64,000 bases of DNA from Gracilimonas tropica DSM 19535 (GTDB lineage Bacteria > Bacteroidota > Rhodothermia > Balneolales > Balneolaceae), in assembly GCF_000375425.1 (NCBI RefSeq), contig NZ_AQXG01000001.1, positions 593,176 to 657,175 of the forward strand. The letters are read 5' to 3'. Below, one piece after another: positions 46,691-56,919 of this stretch (position 1 is the stretch's first letter; each line of letters opens with the position of its first letter). Under the pieces are notes generated by a model, which saw only the letters and a program-made list of their open reading frames with translations, ran no database searches and was not told where the DNA came from. Both the position numbers and the translations under genes were made by a program.

Positions 46691-48082
46691 TTGGATATTC
46701 CCGACGATCCTTTCAGTTTGGTACAAGACAGTTTGCTTAGCGTAACAGAACATCCTGAGGTACTTGGATTAGATCCTTGGGCTTTGGGTCTGCAACTTTT
46801 GTTTTTGTTACTCGGGTTAGGCTTTTCAGCCATATTTTCGGGATCTGAAGTAGCTCTTTTCTCTCTTTCTACCCGAATGGAAGACCTTAAGCAGGATCAG
46901 TCAGCCGGTTCTGCTGACGACCGTATTATCAAGATGCTGGAAAAACCCCGGCGCCTACTGGCTACGATCCTTATCGGTAATACCTTTGCAAATATAGTTG
47001 CGTCTGTGCTCGCCGCTGTGATTACAGGTGATATTGTAGAGGCCTACGGGCTTTCTGAAGTAATTGTTTTTACGGTAGAAGTGATTGTTCTCACATTTAT
47101 GATTCTCATCCTGAGCGAGATCACACCGAAGATAATTGCCATAAATAACCCGATGAAAGTTTCCCGAAGAAACAGTGCCTTTATCTACACGTTGTTTATT
47201 TTGATGAAGCCTTTTGCAAAACTGATCGCAGACAGCACTATCAGCCTTGAACGATATCTTCCAAAACCTCCCAGTAAAATGACCTCCGAAGACATCCGAA
47301 CGATGGCGGAAGTGGGGGAACAAGAGGGATCCATAAAAGAAGACGAGCGAGAGATCATAGAGAATGTGATTGGTTTTGGTGACATTGCTGTACGGGAGAT
47401 CATGACTTCCCGTGTTAATATCGTGGCCGTTTCTCTGGATGATTCCCTGCCGGATGTGCTGAAGAAGATCCGTGAAAATGGACTATCAAGAATGCCTTTG
47501 TATGAAAATGACCTCGATAATATTGTAGGGGTGTTATATGCTAAAGATGTGCTTCCATATTTAAATAATGATCTGCAAGAGCCTTCCTTTAATTGGAAGA
47601 CTGTTTCTCGTAAAGCCTTATTCATCCCGGCAACCAAAAAACTTGATGACCTGCTCCGTGATTTTCAACAAGAGAAAACACATATCGCTATTGTAGTTGA
47701 TGAGTATGGAGGTACGGAAGGAATTGTTACTATGGACGATATTCTGGAAGAGATCGTGGGAGACATTACCGACGATTCCGGGGAAGAAGAAACACTTTAT
47801 ACCCGATTCAAGAGTGGTATCTATATTTTTGATGCCAAGATTGATCTCGATGACATGGAAGAGATCCTTGAAACTGACATCACCGGAGAGAATGACGAAT
47901 TTGAGACCCTGGGTGGACTGATCTATCACCAAACAGAGAGTTTGCCAATGGTTGGAGAGCGTATCAAATATAAGAACCTGGAGCTTACGGTTCACTCCGT
48001 AAAGAATAACCGGATCCGAAAAGTGAGAGTGAAAGTAGAACATCCCAAAAAAGAAGAGCCTTCAGTAGAAGAGAATGAATGA
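46691..48082 (+). CDS. CNNM/CBS-domain membrane protein (HlyC/CorC family, GldE-like)
   Basis: A 463-residue protein with a DUF21/CNNM membrane domain (LQLLFLLLGLGFSAIFSGSEVALFSLS, LLATILIGNTFANIVASVLAAVITG, LTFMILILSEITPKIIAI), a CBS pair (IMTSRVNIVAVSLDDSLPDVLKKIRENGLSRMP, THIAIVVDEYGGTEGIVTMDDILEEIVGDI) and a C-terminal CorC/HlyC domain. The family mediates Mg2+ or other metal efflux; in gliding Bacteroidota GldE is related. The frame opens with a TTG at 46691 directly after an in-frame stop, and the next ATG would remove the first membrane helix, so the TTG or a nearby alternative start is used. Overlaps murB by 8 bp. Confidence 0.87.
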   Translation: MDIPDDPFSLVQDSLLSVTEHPEVLGLDPWALGLQLLFLLLGLGFSAIFSGSEVALFSLSTRMEDLKQDQSAGSADDRIIKMLEKPRRLLATILIGNTFANIVASVLAAVITGDIVEAYGLSEVIVFTVEVIVLTFMILILSEITPKIIAINNPMKVSRRNSAFIYTLFILMKPFAKLIADSTISLERYLPKPPSKMTSEDIRTMAEVGEQEGSIKEDEREIIENVIGFGDIAVREIMTSRVNIVAVSLDDSLPDVLKKIRENGLSRMPLYENDLDNIVGVLYAKDVLPYLNNDLQEPSFNWKTVSRKALFIPATKKLDDLLRDFQQEKTHIAIVVDEYGGTEGIVTMDDILEEIVGDITDDSGEEETLYTRFKSGIYIFDAKIDLDDMEEILETDITGENDEFETLGGLIYHQTESLPMVGERIKYKNLELTVHSVKNNRIRKVRVKVEHPKKEEPSVEENE

Positions 48083-49106
48083 TTATTCCCATTTGATCCG
48101 TGAACATGTAGATCTTTCTGACTTTAATACAATGGGAGTATCTGCAAAAGCCCGCTATTTTGCCCGGGTTCTCTCCGTGGAGGATCTCCGTAAAGTGTTA
48201 CAGTTTGTTCATGCAGAAAAGATCCCTGTGTATGTTTTGGGAGGTGGTAGTAATGTTCTTTTTATAGATGATTATGAAGGTTTGGTCTTGCTTAATGAAA
48301 TTAAAGGGCGGGAAATTCAGAACGAAACTGAAGATCATATACAATTAAAGATCGGGGCCGGGGAGAACTGGCACGATTTAGTGATGCATTGTGTAAGTAA
48401 CAATTGGGGTGGTATTGAGAATTTATCATTGATACCCGGATCGGTCGGTGCTGCCCCCATTCAGAATATCGGTGCCTACGGGGTTGAACTGGAAGAGGTA
48501 TTCGTGAGCCTTGAAGCAATCGAGATCACAACCGGTAAACGAAAGGTATTTACCAAAGAAGCCTGTCAATTCGGATACAGAGAAAGTGTTTTCAAGAGAG
48601 AATTAAAAGGCCGGTTTGTGATCACTTCCATTGTATTGGAGCTGCAGAAACATCCCAAGGTCAATACTTCGTATCGGGCATTGTCGGATGCTTTGATGGA
48701 AAAAGGCATTGCTAAACCCACCATCAAGGAGGTAAGCGATACCGTTATAGAAATTCGGCAGAGTAAATTGCCGGATCCATCCAAGATCGGAAATACGGGA
48801 AGTTTCTTTAAGAACCCGGTGATAACCGGGAAAGCATTTGAAGCTCTTCAGAAAAAATATCCCCAGATTCCGCATTATCCGGCCGGTGAGGAGGTAAAAG
48901 TGCCCGCTGCCTGGCTCATTGATGAGTGCGGATGGAAAGGCAAAAGAATTGGCGATGCTGGTGTGCATACAATGCAAGCTTTGGTCATTGTTAACTACGG
49001 AAATGCGGGCGGAGCAGAGATCTGGAATCTGGCTCAGGATATTCGGAAATCGGTGAAGGAAAAATTCGGGGTTGAACTTGCACCGGAAGTGAATGTGGTG
49101 GGATAG
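48075..49106 (+). CDS. murB: UDP-N-acetylenolpyruvoylglucosamine reductase
   Basis: Reduces UDP-GlcNAc-enolpyruvate to UDP-MurNAc with NADPH and FAD. FAD-binding motifs VYVLGGGSNVLFIDD and IENLSLIPGSVGAAPIQNIGAYGVE are intact. The tyrosine-loop motif FGYRESVFK and the catalytic Ser motif GNTGSFFKNP identify the type I (E. coli-like) enzyme, and AAWLIDECGWKGKRIGDAGVH follows. 343 residues fits type I. The start overlaps the upstream CNNM gene by 8 bp, so the two are co-translated. Confidence 0.96.
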   Translation: MNDYSHLIREHVDLSDFNTMGVSAKARYFARVLSVEDLRKVLQFVHAEKIPVYVLGGGSNVLFIDDYEGLVLLNEIKGREIQNETEDHIQLKIGAGENWHDLVMHCVSNNWGGIENLSLIPGSVGAAPIQNIGAYGVELEEVFVSLEAIEITTGKRKVFTKEACQFGYRESVFKRELKGRFVITSIVLELQKHPKVNTSYRALSDALMEKGIAKPTIKEVSDTVIEIRQSKLPDPSKIGNTGSFFKNPVITGKAFEALQKKYPQIPHYPAGEEVKVPAAWLIDECGWKGKRIGDAGVHTMQALVIVNYGNAGGAEIWNLAQDIRKSVKEKFGVELAPEVNVVG

Positions 49107-49179
49107 CACGAATCCTGAAACAAAGTTCACGAATTATTGTTACCATTTACAGCTAATCAATTGATATAGGTTTATCATC

Positions 49180-50673
49180 ATGAAGAATATGCGCACATAC
49201 TATTTTTTGCCCATTATAATTGTAGCCGTGATATTAAATGGCTGCGTTTCACTTGAGATCAATCCGGTTTCCGGTAATAAGCGGGCCTTTGGATACAGTT
49301 GGGAAGAAGAAGAAAAGATCGGAGCGCAGGCTGACGGAGAGATCATTGCCCAATACGGGTTGTATGAGAATGAGGAATTATCGGAGTATGTTTCCCAAAT
49401 CGGGCAAGACCTGCTGGAAGAGAGTCATCTCAGAAGAGAGGATACACCGCAAAAGTTTCGGGACACTGAATTTACATTTCGTGTTTTAAACAGTGAAGTG
49501 GTCAATGCTTTTGCTTTACCTGGAGGATATGTATATGTGACAAGGGGCTTATTAGGACATTTGAATAATGAAGCTCAGCTTGCTGTTGTATTGGGACACG
49601 AAATTGGACACGTGGCGGCACGCCATGCTTCTCAGCGTGCAGTAGAACAGCAAATAGGTCAGGTTGCTATTATTGGCGGAGCGGTATTGGGACAATCTCT
49701 GGGATATGATCCCGGCAATATTCTCCAGTTAAGCAGTCAGACCGCACAGCTTCTATTCCTGAAATACGGCCGCGATGACGAAAGGGAGTCGGATGCTCTT
49801 GGTGTTGAGTATTCTGCGATGGAAGGATATGTGGCAGCCGAAGGGGCTGATTTTTTCACATCCTTGAAACGGATTTCCGAACAGCACGGTGGAGGAATTC
49901 CTACATTGCTTTCAAGTCACCCTGATCCCGGTGAGCGTGAAAAAAATATTCCTAAAATGGCACAGGAATGGGCAGAAAAAGGCTATGAACAAACCATCAT
50001 TGACAAAGATGAATACCTGGGAATGATTGAGAACATCATATATGGAAAAAACCCAAGGGAAGGCTTTGTAAGGAACGGCTTATTTTATCATCCAGACCTG
50101 AAATTCCAGTTTATGGTTCCCGATGGATTTGAGGTGATCAATCAGCCTTCAGCCGTTATTTTGGTCAATGATGATCAGAATGCCATCAGTCAATTTACTA
50201 TCGACACAGAAAATGACTCTCCACAAAGTTCAGTTCGTGCCTTCTTGGGTCAGGATGGGATTACGCCAATTAAGCAAGTTAATTATTCCAATAATGGCAT
50301 GAGTGGCTATCAGGGGGTAGCAAAAGCGTTCACTCAAGACAGTTCTGAACTTCGGATACAAATCACAGCCCTTGCATATCAGGGGAATATTTATCGTTTT
50401 TTGAATTATACCCTTGCAGAGCAGTATCCCGAGTATGAAGAACGCTTCAGTAAGCTCCCTCAGAGTTTTGCCCAACTGACAGACTCTAATATTCTGAATA
50501 TAAAACCGGTCCGGTTAGAGTTGATCACCACTTCACGATCGGCTCCCTTTTCATCTTTCCTTCCGAATGAGCTTCCGATGGAAATTCAGCCTATAGATGT
50601 GGCTATCCTAAACCAGGTAGAACTGGATCAGGAAATAGAAAAGGGAACGAAGCTGAAGATGCCTGTTCAATAA
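49180..50673 (+). CDS. M48 family zinc metallopeptidase lipoprotein
   Basis: A 497-residue lipoprotein (FLPIIIVAVILNGCVS, lipobox Cys) with an M48 peptidase domain of the BepA/YfgC type. The zinc site is VVLGHEIGHVAARHASQ, with the third ligand in YGRDDERESDALGVEYS; AFALPGGYVYVTRGLL is the conserved preceding motif. The last about 190 residues are a non-TPR C-terminal domain (FRNGLFYHPDLKFQFMVPDGFEV), followed by a short basic end with a LysM-like look (IDVAILNQVELDQEIEKGTKLKMP). Probably a periplasmic protease in outer-membrane protein quality control. Confidence 0.92.
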   Translation: MKNMRTYYFLPIIIVAVILNGCVSLEINPVSGNKRAFGYSWEEEEKIGAQADGEIIAQYGLYENEELSEYVSQIGQDLLEESHLRREDTPQKFRDTEFTFRVLNSEVVNAFALPGGYVYVTRGLLGHLNNEAQLAVVLGHEIGHVAARHASQRAVEQQIGQVAIIGGAVLGQSLGYDPGNILQLSSQTAQLLFLKYGRDDERESDALGVEYSAMEGYVAAEGADFFTSLKRISEQHGGGIPTLLSSHPDPGEREKNIPKMAQEWAEKGYEQTIIDKDEYLGMIENIIYGKNPREGFVRNGLFYHPDLKFQFMVPDGFEVINQPSAVILVNDDQNAISQFTIDTENDSPQSSVRAFLGQDGITPIKQVNYSNNGMSGYQGVAKAFTQDSSELRIQITALAYQGNIYRFLNYTLAEQYPEYEERFSKLPQSFAQLTDSNILNIKPVRLELITTSRSAPFSSFLPNELPMEIQPIDVAILNQVELDQEIEKGTKLKMPVQ

Positions 50674-50825
50674 ATAAAAGCCGATTTTTCACATTGTTCT
50701 TTTTTTATTAAGAGCCTCAGCATCAATTTAGTTTGGTGAAAGACTTAATAAAGGGAATTATAAAATACCTTGCCTAAGGCCATCATATTCCGAAAGTTTG
50801 CAACGATTTAAATGAGGATTAAGAT

Positions 50826-50870
50826 TTCATCCACACCCGGCTTTCATCATTTCTGCCGGGCCAGGATGAA
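50826..50870. terminator. Large hairpin between convergent M48 and amt genes
   Basis: TTCATCC (50826-50832) pairs with GGATGAA (50864-50870), and, inside a 3/3 internal loop, CCCGGC (50836-50841) pairs with GCCGGG (50855-50860). It lies 22 bp downstream of the amt stop. The T tract on the minus strand is weak, so its role as a terminator is only probable. Confidence 0.45.
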
Positions 50871-50891
50871 TCAAGCACTGCTTCTGAAGAC

Positions 50892-52316
50892 TTAATCGGC
50901 AAAAGCACCCAATTCCGATGTTTTAAAAGGTGAAAATTCTGGATATGCGTGGTTTCCGTGTTCGGAGATATCCAATCCGTCGGATTCTACTTCTTTAGAA
51001 ACACGAACACCCATAAAAGCCTTTATTGCTCCAAATACCAACAGAGAGAATAGAAAGGTAAAAGTTGCAACGGAAACGGTGCCCAACAACTGAATTAAAA
51101 AGCTGTGTTCTGTTGAAAAGATTCCTACTGCAAGGGTTCCCCAAACACCGCATACTCCGTGAACTGAGATTGCTCCAACCGGATCGTCAATCCTCAATTT
51201 ATCGAACATGAGAATGGACAGTACAACAATTGCACCAGCAATAGCACCGATCAATACGGCATCGGTGAGTGAAACAACATCAGCTCCGGCTGTGATACCA
51301 ACAAGTCCGGCGAGAATACCATTAAGAGCCATAGGAGCATCCAGTGTTTTCATAACCATTTGGGTTGTGATCATCGAAGAAAGCGCTCCGGCGCAAGCGG
51401 CTAAAGCTGTAGTCACAAACACGTAAGAAACAGTTTCCGGGTCTGCACTGAGTACGGAACCCCCATTAAAACCGAACCAGCCAAGAAAAAGGATAAATAC
51501 CCCTACGGTGGCTAAAGGGATATTATGAGCCGGAACTCCATGAATCTCTCCATTCTTATATTTTCCGGTGCGAGGTCCAAGTAAAAGCACACACGCAAGT
51601 CCGGCGAAACCACCTACTGCATGGACCAGGGTAGAACCCGCAAAGTCATAAAAACCGAGGTCGGCTAACCAGCCGCCTCCCCAATGCCAGCTTCCGGTTA
51701 CGGGATAAGCAAAAGCAAGCAATAAAACCCCGAAAAGCATAAAAGAGGAAAGTTTTATACGTCCCGTAACGCAACCGGAAACAATGGTAGCGGCTGTTGC
51801 AGCAAACATAGCCTGGAAAATGAAATCGGCCCAAATGGTCATATCCAAACCGTAAGCAGGAGTGAGCATTCCTATTGGATCAGAAGGGTCGAATCCGATC
51901 CCAAAACCTCCAAAACCAAAGAAGCCATTAAAATCACCGGGATACATGATCTGAAATCCTATGAATGCATAAAGAATGATTCCGATCGTCAAAACAAAAA
52001 CATTTTTATAGATCACATTTACAGCATTTTTAGCTTGCGTAAGGCCACTTTCTACTGTAGCAAAACCAAGATGCATCATCAGTACCATAAAGGCGGCAAT
52101 CAGGATCCACAGGTTATCAATAACAAACTTGATGTAATCAGTGGATGCCTTGAACTCTTCAAGGGTAGAGTATTCATTTCCATAAGCCTGGAAGGTAGTT
52201 TTCTCCGTTAGTTCGATGGCGTTATTAGCGGCATAGGTCATGTCTGAAATTGCCAAAGCCGAATCAGGAAGTACAAGTAGTATGGCGGTAAGTATTATTC
52301 CGTAGCGTAGCTTCAT
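50892..52316 (-). CDS. amt: Ammonium transporter
   Basis: A 474-residue Amt/Mep/Rh channel. A cleavable-type signal peptide (LRYGIILTAILLVLPDSALA) is followed by eleven helices. Conserved parts: FATVESGLTQAKNAVNVIYKN, GFGIGFD near the vestibule, the signature DFAGSTLVHAVGGFAGLACVLLLGPRTGKY with the first pore His, and SVHGVCGVWGTLAVGIF with the second. The C-terminal tail (DISEHGNHAYPEF) matches the regulatory region that contacts PII, though no glnK gene lies next to it. Divergent from purB. Confidence 0.95.
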   Translation of the reverse strand: MKLRYGIILTAILLVLPDSALAISDMTYAANNAIELTEKTTFQAYGNEYSTLEEFKASTDYIKFVIDNLWILIAAFMVLMMHLGFATVESGLTQAKNAVNVIYKNVFVLTIGIILYAFIGFQIMYPGDFNGFFGFGGFGIGFDPSDPIGMLTPAYGLDMTIWADFIFQAMFAATAATIVSGCVTGRIKLSSFMLFGVLLLAFAYPVTGSWHWGGGWLADLGFYDFAGSTLVHAVGGFAGLACVLLLGPRTGKYKNGEIHGVPAHNIPLATVGVFILFLGWFGFNGGSVLSADPETVSYVFVTTALAACAGALSSMITTQMVMKTLDAPMALNGILAGLVGITAGADVVSLTDAVLIGAIAGAIVVLSILMFDKLRIDDPVGAISVHGVCGVWGTLAVGIFSTEHSFLIQLLGTVSVATFTFLFSLLVFGAIKAFMGVRVSKEVESDGLDISEHGNHAYPEFSPFKTSELGAFAD

Positions 52317-52384
52317 ATTTAATGGATTGATTGAAATTGAGTGAGTGAATTGCTAACTATTTTTTAATTATGGTAAAATAATTA

Positions 52385-52418
52385 GGCTTAATTAATAATA
52401 ATATAAAAATATTAAGCC
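52385..52418. repeat. Inverted repeat upstream of amt
   Basis: GGCTTAAT (52385-52392) and ATTAAGCC (52411-52418) form a perfect 8-bp dyad in the very AT-rich 290-bp spacer between divergent amt and purB, about 70 bp upstream of the amt ATG. A regulatory site for nitrogen control is possible but not shown. Confidence 0.35.
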
Positions 52419-52566
52419 AAAAATTGACAATAACATTATTAAAATATGAAATGTGTGTTATTTGATAATTATTATTATGGAAGCGATTACATTGACCCAA
52501 ACCAATTAAAAAAGCCCTTTCATTTTTTTAGGAGAAATCTTCCTTAAACCTGAAAAAGAAAAGCTT

Positions 52567-52574
52567 TATCTTTG
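52567..52574 (+). promoter_or_regulatory. TATCTTTG -7 box of purB
   Basis: TATCTTTG matches TAnnTTTG and lies 32 bp before the purB ATG. The same octamer precedes uvrC. No clear -33 element is visible, so this is a tentative promoter. Confidence 0.38.
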
Positions 52575-52606
52575 GGTCGTAATTTTTAATTCGAAAAAAA
52601 GATCGC

Positions 52607-53902
52607 ATGATTGCTCGCTATTCCCGCAAAGAAATGTCGGATTTGTGGACCGATGAACAACAATTTCAAGCTTGGTTAGATGTAGAACTTGCTGCCTGCT
52701 GGGCATGGGCCAAATTGGGTAAAATACCTATGGAAGACGTAGATAAGCTCTACGAAAAAGCGGGATTTGATGTCACCCGGATCAAAGAAATTGAAGCTCA
52801 AACCCGCCATGATGTAGTAGCATTTACCCGGTCGGTTTCCGAAACATTAGGCGATGAAAAAAAATGGGTGCACTATGGATTGACCTCCACCGATGTAGTG
52901 GATACTGCATGGGGGGTCCGGCTCAAAAAAGCGAATGCAATTCTGCTGGAAGGAATTGAGCGGATTATTGAAGTACTGGGTGAAAAGGCAAAAAAGCATA
53001 AGTTCACGGTTATGATGGGGCGTACGCACGGAATTCACGCCGAACCGACGACTTTTGGGCTGAAATGCGCTCTTTGGTATGCTGAGATGAACCGAAACCT
53101 CAAGCGTTTCAAAAAAGCAGCAGCAGACGTTGAATTTGGGAAATTGTCTGGTTCTGTTGGAACATTCGCAAACATTCCACCGGAAGTTGAAGAATATACG
53201 TGTGAAAAATTGGGGCTTAGTCCGGCGCCTATTTCAACCCAAACCTTACAACGCGACCGGCATGCCTATTATTTATCCACGCTGGCACTTATCGGTTCAA
53301 CCCTTGAAAAGATCGCGGTGGAAGTTCGTCACCTTCAGCGTAGTGAATTACGGGAAGCTGAAGAGGCGTTCAGAAAAGGGCAAAAGGGATCATCTTCCAT
53401 GCCGCATAAACGAAATCCGGTGAGTTCAGAAAATATTTCCGGATGTGCTCGTGTATTGCGCGGTTATATGGTTACTGCTTACGAAAATATTCCATTGTGG
53501 CATGAACGCGATATTTCACATTCTTCAGCGGAGCGAATCATTTTGCCGGATGCCACTACCTTATTGGATTATATGTTGAACCGGTTTGCAGGGGTGATCG
53601 AAAATCTGGTGGTATTTGAGGATAATATGGAAGCCAATATCTGGAAAACTCAGGGATTGGTTTTCTCCCAAAGACTGCTGCACAAATTGATCGACAAAGG
53701 CATGCCTCGCGAACAGGCTTACGATACCGTTCAACCTTTAGCAATGAAATCCTGGGAAGAACAAACGCTGTTCAGGCCTATTGTTGAGGCGGATGAGACC
53801 ATCAAAGAAGCGCTCACTCAGGAAGAGATCAATGAAGCCTTTGACCTCAATCATCATACCCGAAATGTGGATCGGATTTTCCAGCGTGTTGGTTTGGAGT
53901 GA
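52607..53902 (+). CDS. purB: Adenylosuccinate lyase
   Basis: Fumarase/aspartase superfamily enzyme acting twice in purine synthesis: SAICAR to AICAR and adenylosuccinate to AMP, each releasing fumarate. 431 residues, the length of the short B. subtilis-type enzyme. Motifs: [47 protein letters not shown] (catalytic His region), the signature [15 protein letters not shown] with the mobile-loop Ser, and [18 protein letters not shown]. Monocistronic. Confidence 0.97.
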   Translation: MIARYSRKEMSDLWTDEQQFQAWLDVELAACWAWAKLGKIPMEDVDKLYEKAGFDVTRIKEIEAQTRHDVVAFTRSVSETLGDEKKWVHYGLTSTDVVDTAWGVRLKKANAILLEGIERIIEVLGEKAKKHKFTVMMGRTHGIHAEPTTFGLKCALWYAEMNRNLKRFKKAAADVEFGKLSGSVGTFANIPPEVEEYTCEKLGLSPAPISTQTLQRDRHAYYLSTLALIGSTLEKIAVEVRHLQRSELREAEEAFRKGQKGSSSMPHKRNPVSSENISGCARVLRGYMVTAYENIPLWHERDISHSSAERIILPDATTLLDYMLNRFAGVIENLVVFEDNMEANIWKTQGLVFSQRLLHKLIDKGMPREQAYDTVQPLAMKSWEEQTLFRPIVEADETIKEALTQEEINEAFDLNHHTRNVDRIFQRVGLE

Positions 53903-54073
53903 TTTTAACAGGTTTATGCTGGTGAGCTACAAAATTGACCACGATTCCCCCGAAATAATTAGGAGATCATTTTTTCCGGAGATTCATAGAATCTTAAAAA
54001 AAACTTAATACTCTTTGCAAGGACAGAAAATGTTCTCCAACAAAGAGTTCGTTAAAATTTGAGGCCGGAAGAA

Positions 54074-55880
54074 ATGAATAGTGTATCTGATTTTAATTCA
54101 GATTCCGAAATAAAGAAAAATGGATTATCTGTTCATGATAATCATACCTATAAGTATATCTTTGAAAAGGCCCCGATCGGGATCATCTATTATAACGAAC
54201 AGGGGGTTATTACTACTTGCAATGACCGGTTTGTAGAAATTGTAGGTTCAACCCGTGAACAGCTGATTGGAAAAGACCTCACTCAGCTTCCGGATAAAAA
54301 TATTCGAGAAGCTATTTATGAAGCATTAGGCGGAGTGGTTGGGGTTTATGAAGGGGAATATATGACGGTTACATCCCACCGCCTCATCGCTATTCGGGTG
54401 GAATTTCATCCATTACATGAAGATGGCAAAAAGACCGGAATTGGAATGATTCAGGATATCAGTCAGCGTTACTATGCTAACATAAAGCTGAAAGAGAGTG
54501 AAGAGCGCTATCGCACCATTTTTACCCGAAGCCACAACGTTATGTTGCTCATAGATATGGAAACGGGGTTAATTAAAGATGCGAATCCCGCAGCTTTGAG
54601 ATTTTATGGATGGACCAAGAGACAAATTCTGAGAAAGAAGATAAGTGAGATCAACATATTGTCGGCCAGGCAGGTTGCAGAAGAAATGGAAAAGGCTCGA
54701 AAAGAGGAAAAAAACTCTTTCCATTTTAAGCACCGGTTAGCAGATGGGCAGATCAGAGACGTTGAGGTTTACAGTGGCTTGGTTCGGTTTGATGGAAATA
54801 TGTTCTTGTATTCAATTGTACATGATATCACAGACAGGCTGACTTATGAGAGGGAACTAAAAAAGTTCAAATTGGGTATCGAACGTTCGTCAAATGTTGT
54901 GTTTATTACTGACAGGGAGGGTAATATTGAATATGTAAATCCCAGTTTTACAAAAGTGTACGGCTATTCTTTAGATGAAGTAAAGGGCAGTACGCCCCGT
55001 ATTTTAAAGTCAGGAAAACAAAGCGATGATCATTATCAAAAATTTTGGAAAACGATCACGAGCGGCAAAGAGATGACCGGAGAATTTGTTAATAAGACAA
55101 AGCAGGGGGGAACTATTGAATGTCAGCTTTTCAAGCAATCCTATTATTGATGATGAAGGCAGAAATATCGGATACATTGCTATTCAGGAAGATATTACGG
55201 AGCGAAAAAAGAAGGACAAAAAACTGATAAAGTCTCTTAAGGAAAAGAAAGTTTTACTCTCGGAGGTTCATCACCGTGTAAAAAATAATATGGCGGTCAT
55301 TTCTGCTTTGCTTGAATTGAATTTGTATCAAGATGAGAAGGAGGACATTGAAGAGTTCATCAGAAACAGCCAGCTGAGGATTAAAGCCATGGCCAATGTT
55401 CATGAGCTGCTGTACCAGCAGGAGACATTTTCGACCATTCCTTTTAAAGAGTATGCTCAAAAATTGGTGGATTCTATTATCTCCACTCAAACTGAAAGTA
55501 AATTCCTACCTAAGGTTCTTCTCGAAATTGATGATGTGAAGTTGAACATTAATCAGGCTGTACCTGTAGGACTTATACTGAATGAATTGATCATCAATTC
55601 CATGAATCATGCTTTTAAAGGCCAGAAAAATCCGGAAATCAAGGTAAAATTAAAAAACAGGGATTCGTATATCTTCTTAACTGTACGCGACAATGGAACA
55701 GGCATCCCCGGAAATATTGATTTCAGTGAAATGAGATCCTTTGGCCTCACTTTGATCCGTATATTAAGCAGTCAGTTAGAAGCTGAATTGGAGATGAAAA
55801 ACATCCCTGACGGATTCCAAACAACTCTTACCTTTGAACGAAATTTAGGGTTGAAAGGAGCCTCTGCATCTTTTATCTGA
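54074..55880 (+). pseudogene. PAS-domain sensor histidine kinase broken by a frameshift
   Basis: Two overlapping frames together make one kinase of about 600 residues. Part one (ATG 54074 to stop 55150) holds three PAS domains (YIFEKAPIGIIYYNEQGVITTCN; YRTIFTRSHNVMLLIDMETG; FKLGIERSSNVVFITDREGNIEYVNPSF). Part two, open from 55086 to 55880, carries the end of the third PAS (SNPIIDDEGRNIGYIAIQEDITERKK), a HisKA_2 box with LLSEVHHRVKNNMAVISALLEL (phospho-His), and an HATPase domain (LNELIINSMNHAFKG, DNGTGIPGNIDF). Removing one base from the six-G run at 55105-55110 joins them as NKTKQGELLNVSFSSNP, a normal PAS sequence. So the gene is a recent pseudogene, phase-variable, or a sequencing error. 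TTG at 54059 is an alternative start. No response regulator is adjacent. Confidence 0.88.
55105..55110 (+). other. Six-G homopolymer at the kinase frameshift
   Basis: GGGGGG at 55105-55110 is where the reading frame of the histidine kinase has to shift. Five G would give an intact kinase; six G ends the protein at 55150 after the third PAS domain has lost its end. Confidence 0.8.
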
Positions 55881-56064
55881 TCCTTAAGAGTTTTAACCTA
55901 TTCTTATCGGTTGAATATTGTAATCTTTATTTTGAAGGGTATAAATTTTGGGAACGATATAGCCCGTGGCCCATCTCCATCACCCGGCTCGGACTTACCC
56001 AGGTAACTGTTCCTTTATGGCTGAGCTGCGAGATGGCGATGTGCCTGTTTTCTAAATTTCTGCC

Positions 56065-56919
56065 TTAAGCCAAAATTGAATTGCAGATGTAATCCGGGAT
56101 AATTCCGGAAGAGTTGATCCAGAGGTCGGCATTATCGGAGCGGGTGTTTCCGGTAAGGACCAGCATGGTTTTCAGCCCAAATTTATTCCCACCAAGTATA
56201 TCGGTACTCAAAGTGTCGCCAACCATAAGGATGTCGTCTTTGGTGTATTTGAACGCATCATGATTGATATGTTCAAAAGCATAGTTAAACATCTGGGTGT
56301 CAGGTTTTCCGAAATGAATGAATTTTTTGTTGAGCATGCTTTCGCACAGTTTGGCTATACCACCTGTTGCTACGGATACGTCGTTTTTATTGACCGGATA
56401 GTATTTATCTGAGTTGGCAACGATCACCGGCACAGTTTTCCTTCGCAGGAAATTGACCGTGGTATCAATATCCGTATTCCAGTCGAATCCTTCGTCATCC
56501 AGGAATACAAAAGCAGAAATTTCATCCAGGTTTTCCAGGTCAATATCACGAACGGCTATATGCTCCAACCCGGATTGAAGGATATATTCGGCTGAATTTT
56601 CGGTTCCTAGATAAGCAATTTTTCCGCTTTTAATTTTGTGTGAAAGAAACTGTTTCGCGAGCATTCCTGACGTTATGATCTCATCCACTTTCAGGTTCTT
56701 CAAACCCAGCCGGTCAAATACTTCCGATTGCTGTTGCTGGCTTCTTGAGGCATCGTTGGTCAGCACCCGAAGCTCAATTCCTTCCTCCCGAAGAAACTGA
56801 ATGGTATCGGAAACTCCGTCTATAAGTCCTTTATGGTTCTTAAGAACACCATAAGAATCCAGGAATATGACTTTAAACTGCTTGGCTATTTCTCGAAAAG
56901 AGGGGACTCGTATATGCAT
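56065..56919 (-). CDS. HAD-IIA type phosphatase
   Basis: A 284-residue HAD hydrolase of subclass IIA (NagD/TIGR01459-like). Motif I is VIFLDSYGVLKN: the nucleophile Asp21 is present but the +2 Asp acid is a Tyr, a variation also known in the DxWG subgroup. Motif II is VLTNDASRS, motif III the Lys in HFGKPDTQMF, motif IV MVGDTLSTDILGGNKFG. The capped fold suggests a small phosphorylated metabolite. The start ATG overlaps the stop of the APH-fold kinase gene by one base (TAATG), so the pair is translationally coupled. The same frame stays open for 45 codons after the stop. Confidence 0.87.
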   Translation of the reverse strand: MHIRVPSFREIAKQFKVIFLDSYGVLKNHKGLIDGVSDTIQFLREEGIELRVLTNDASRSQQQQSEVFDRLGLKNLKVDEIITSGMLAKQFLSHKIKSGKIAYLGTENSAEYILQSGLEHIAVRDIDLENLDEISAFVFLDDEGFDWNTDIDTTVNFLRRKTVPVIVANSDKYYPVNKNDVSVATGGIAKLCESMLNKKFIHFGKPDTQMFNYAFEHINHDAFKYTKDDILMVGDTLSTDILGGNKFGLKTMLVLTGNTRSDNADLWINSSGIIPDYICNSILA

